The notes under the pieces: model-generated
What the model was told of the DNA's origin: nothing
What the model saw: only the letters and a program-made list of their open reading frames with translations
Database searches by the model: none
Shown: piece by piece, positions 5,410 through 5,807 of the stretch
Layout: every line of letters starts with the position of its first letter
Numbering within the stretch: position 1 is the stretch's first letter
Program-made: the position numbers and the translations under genes
NCBI GenBank assembly: GCA_964512045.1
Contig: CAZEJK010000314.1
Location: forward strand, 1-5,807
Length of the DNA: 5,807 nt
Direction: 5' to 3'
From: CAZEJK01 sp964512045
Lineage (GTDB): Bacteria > Acidobacteriota > Thermoanaerobaculia > Thermoanaerobaculales > Sulfomarinibacteraceae

Positions 5410-5423
5410 ATTGTCGCGACAAT
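5410..5423. promoter_or_regulatory. Perfect 14-bp palindrome over the predicted transcription start, candidate operator
   Basis: ATTGTCGCGACAAT is fully self-complementary. It overlaps the last two bases of the -10 box and is centred on the predicted +1 (about 5415), the classic place for a repressor to block RNA polymerase. The core TTGTC-NN-GACAA recurs at 176-187 near the VapB-like promoter. I cannot name the regulator. Confidence 0.6.
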
Positions 5424-5450
5424 TCTGGTCTCGACTTTTGCTGTTGTCAA
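5415..5450 (-). promoter_or_regulatory. Sigma70-type promoter of the secreted-protein gene
   Basis: On the minus strand, a consensus -35 box TTGACA (5450-5445), an exact 17-nt spacer and a -10 box CAGAAT (5427-5422; 4 of 6). The predicted start is near 5415, giving a leader of about 25 nt that contains the ribosome-binding site. Confidence 0.65.
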
Positions 5451-5807
5451 ACAGTGTTCTGAGATACAGTACCTAGTACAGATGTCCATTCTGCTCCAGT
5501 CATCTGCGACAGGAGTCTCAGCACAGGCTGCGACCCGAGAGGTGCCACCCTCCGCATAGCGGCATTGTGGGGACGGCTGTTGGGGTTGACCTGCACCCTG
5601 CCGTCGGCACCGGATGCGTGGGTCTTCTCCGAAGTGTCAACCGCTGACCGGTGATTCTGTCTGGTTTGGCACCGGTGGTGAGTCGACCACCCACCGCGGC
5701 TACGCCGGGGCAGGCGTGGCTGTTGATGAACAGGGTCCCTCCGTTCGCATCTGAAGAGCGATCCAACGGACACGGCCGGCTCCGGTTATGGCCCTCGGTC
5801 CCCGCCC
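5451..5807. other. Region without a supportable gene
   Basis: Only the far upstream flank of the secreted-protein promoter is recognisable. A minus-strand frame open from the right edge to 5518 (containing DANGGTLFINSHACPG) is rich in R, P, T and G in its second half, lacks a credible start inside the window, and matches no family I know. A plus-strand frame at about 5650-5807 is similarly unconvincing. ggcaccgg occurs twice (5606-5613, 5668-5675), probably by chance. Confidence 0.5.

Noticed and set aside
5518..5807. Minus-strand frame entering from the right edge (DANGGTLFINSHACPG...)
   Set aside because: No start or RBS is visible, no family is recognised, and composition in the second half is unlike coding sequence. 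It cannot be excluded as a gene fragment, but it is not supported.

Overview
This window is GC-rich bacterial DNA (roughly 60-65% G+C by eye). The probable source is an Acidobacteriota-type or similar environmental genome. That guess rests on a long secreted protein joining Asp-box repeats to NP-type beta-sandwich repeats, a remnant of a 'MPRxPRLLIPGAxYHxYCR' REP-associated tyrosine transposase (RAYT), and a short secreted 'IDDFESY' protein. It is a style-based inference, not a database result.

Layout, left to right. (1) Positions 1-118, minus strand: the first 39 codons of a VapB-like antitoxin, running off the left edge. A good sigma70-type promoter is placed so that transcription should begin on the A of the ATG, giving a leaderless mRNA. 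(2) Positions 119-440: intergenic, with a TTGTC-NN-GACAA palindrome and a cluster of CCCATC direct repeats. (3) Positions 441-929, plus strand: the N-terminal half of an AIM24-family protein. At position 789 it switches in frame to a 103-bp segment that is about 95% identical to the 3' part of the next gene, so this is a chimeric and probably decayed gene. (4) Positions 926-4294, plus strand: a 1122-residue secreted protein. It has a signal peptide, an N-terminal Asp-box (sialidase/BNR-like) propeller region and four tandem beta-sandwich repeats. It overlaps the chimeric ORF by ATGA. Its last ~35-40 codons look non-native, and its stop codon lies in a palindrome at the end of the RAYT remnant. 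(5) Positions 4310-4637, minus strand: a RAYT pseudogene lacking its central catalytic part and carrying a +1 frameshift. Its ribosome-binding site and start codon lie in a perfect 7-bp-stem hairpin. (6) Positions 4814-5389, minus strand: a 191-residue secreted protein with a strong Shine-Dalgarno, a good promoter, and a perfect 14-bp palindrome over the predicted transcription start. (7) Positions 5451-5807: no gene that I can support.

The genes do not form an obvious single pathway. The most informative story is genome remodelling. A truncated AIM24 gene was fused to a duplicated C-terminal module of a secreted repeat protein, and that protein's own 3' end was apparently rewritten next to a decaying RAYT element. 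Separately, the two minus-strand promoters at opposite ends of the window share the same palindromic core (TTGTC-NN-GACAA), which hints at a common regulator.
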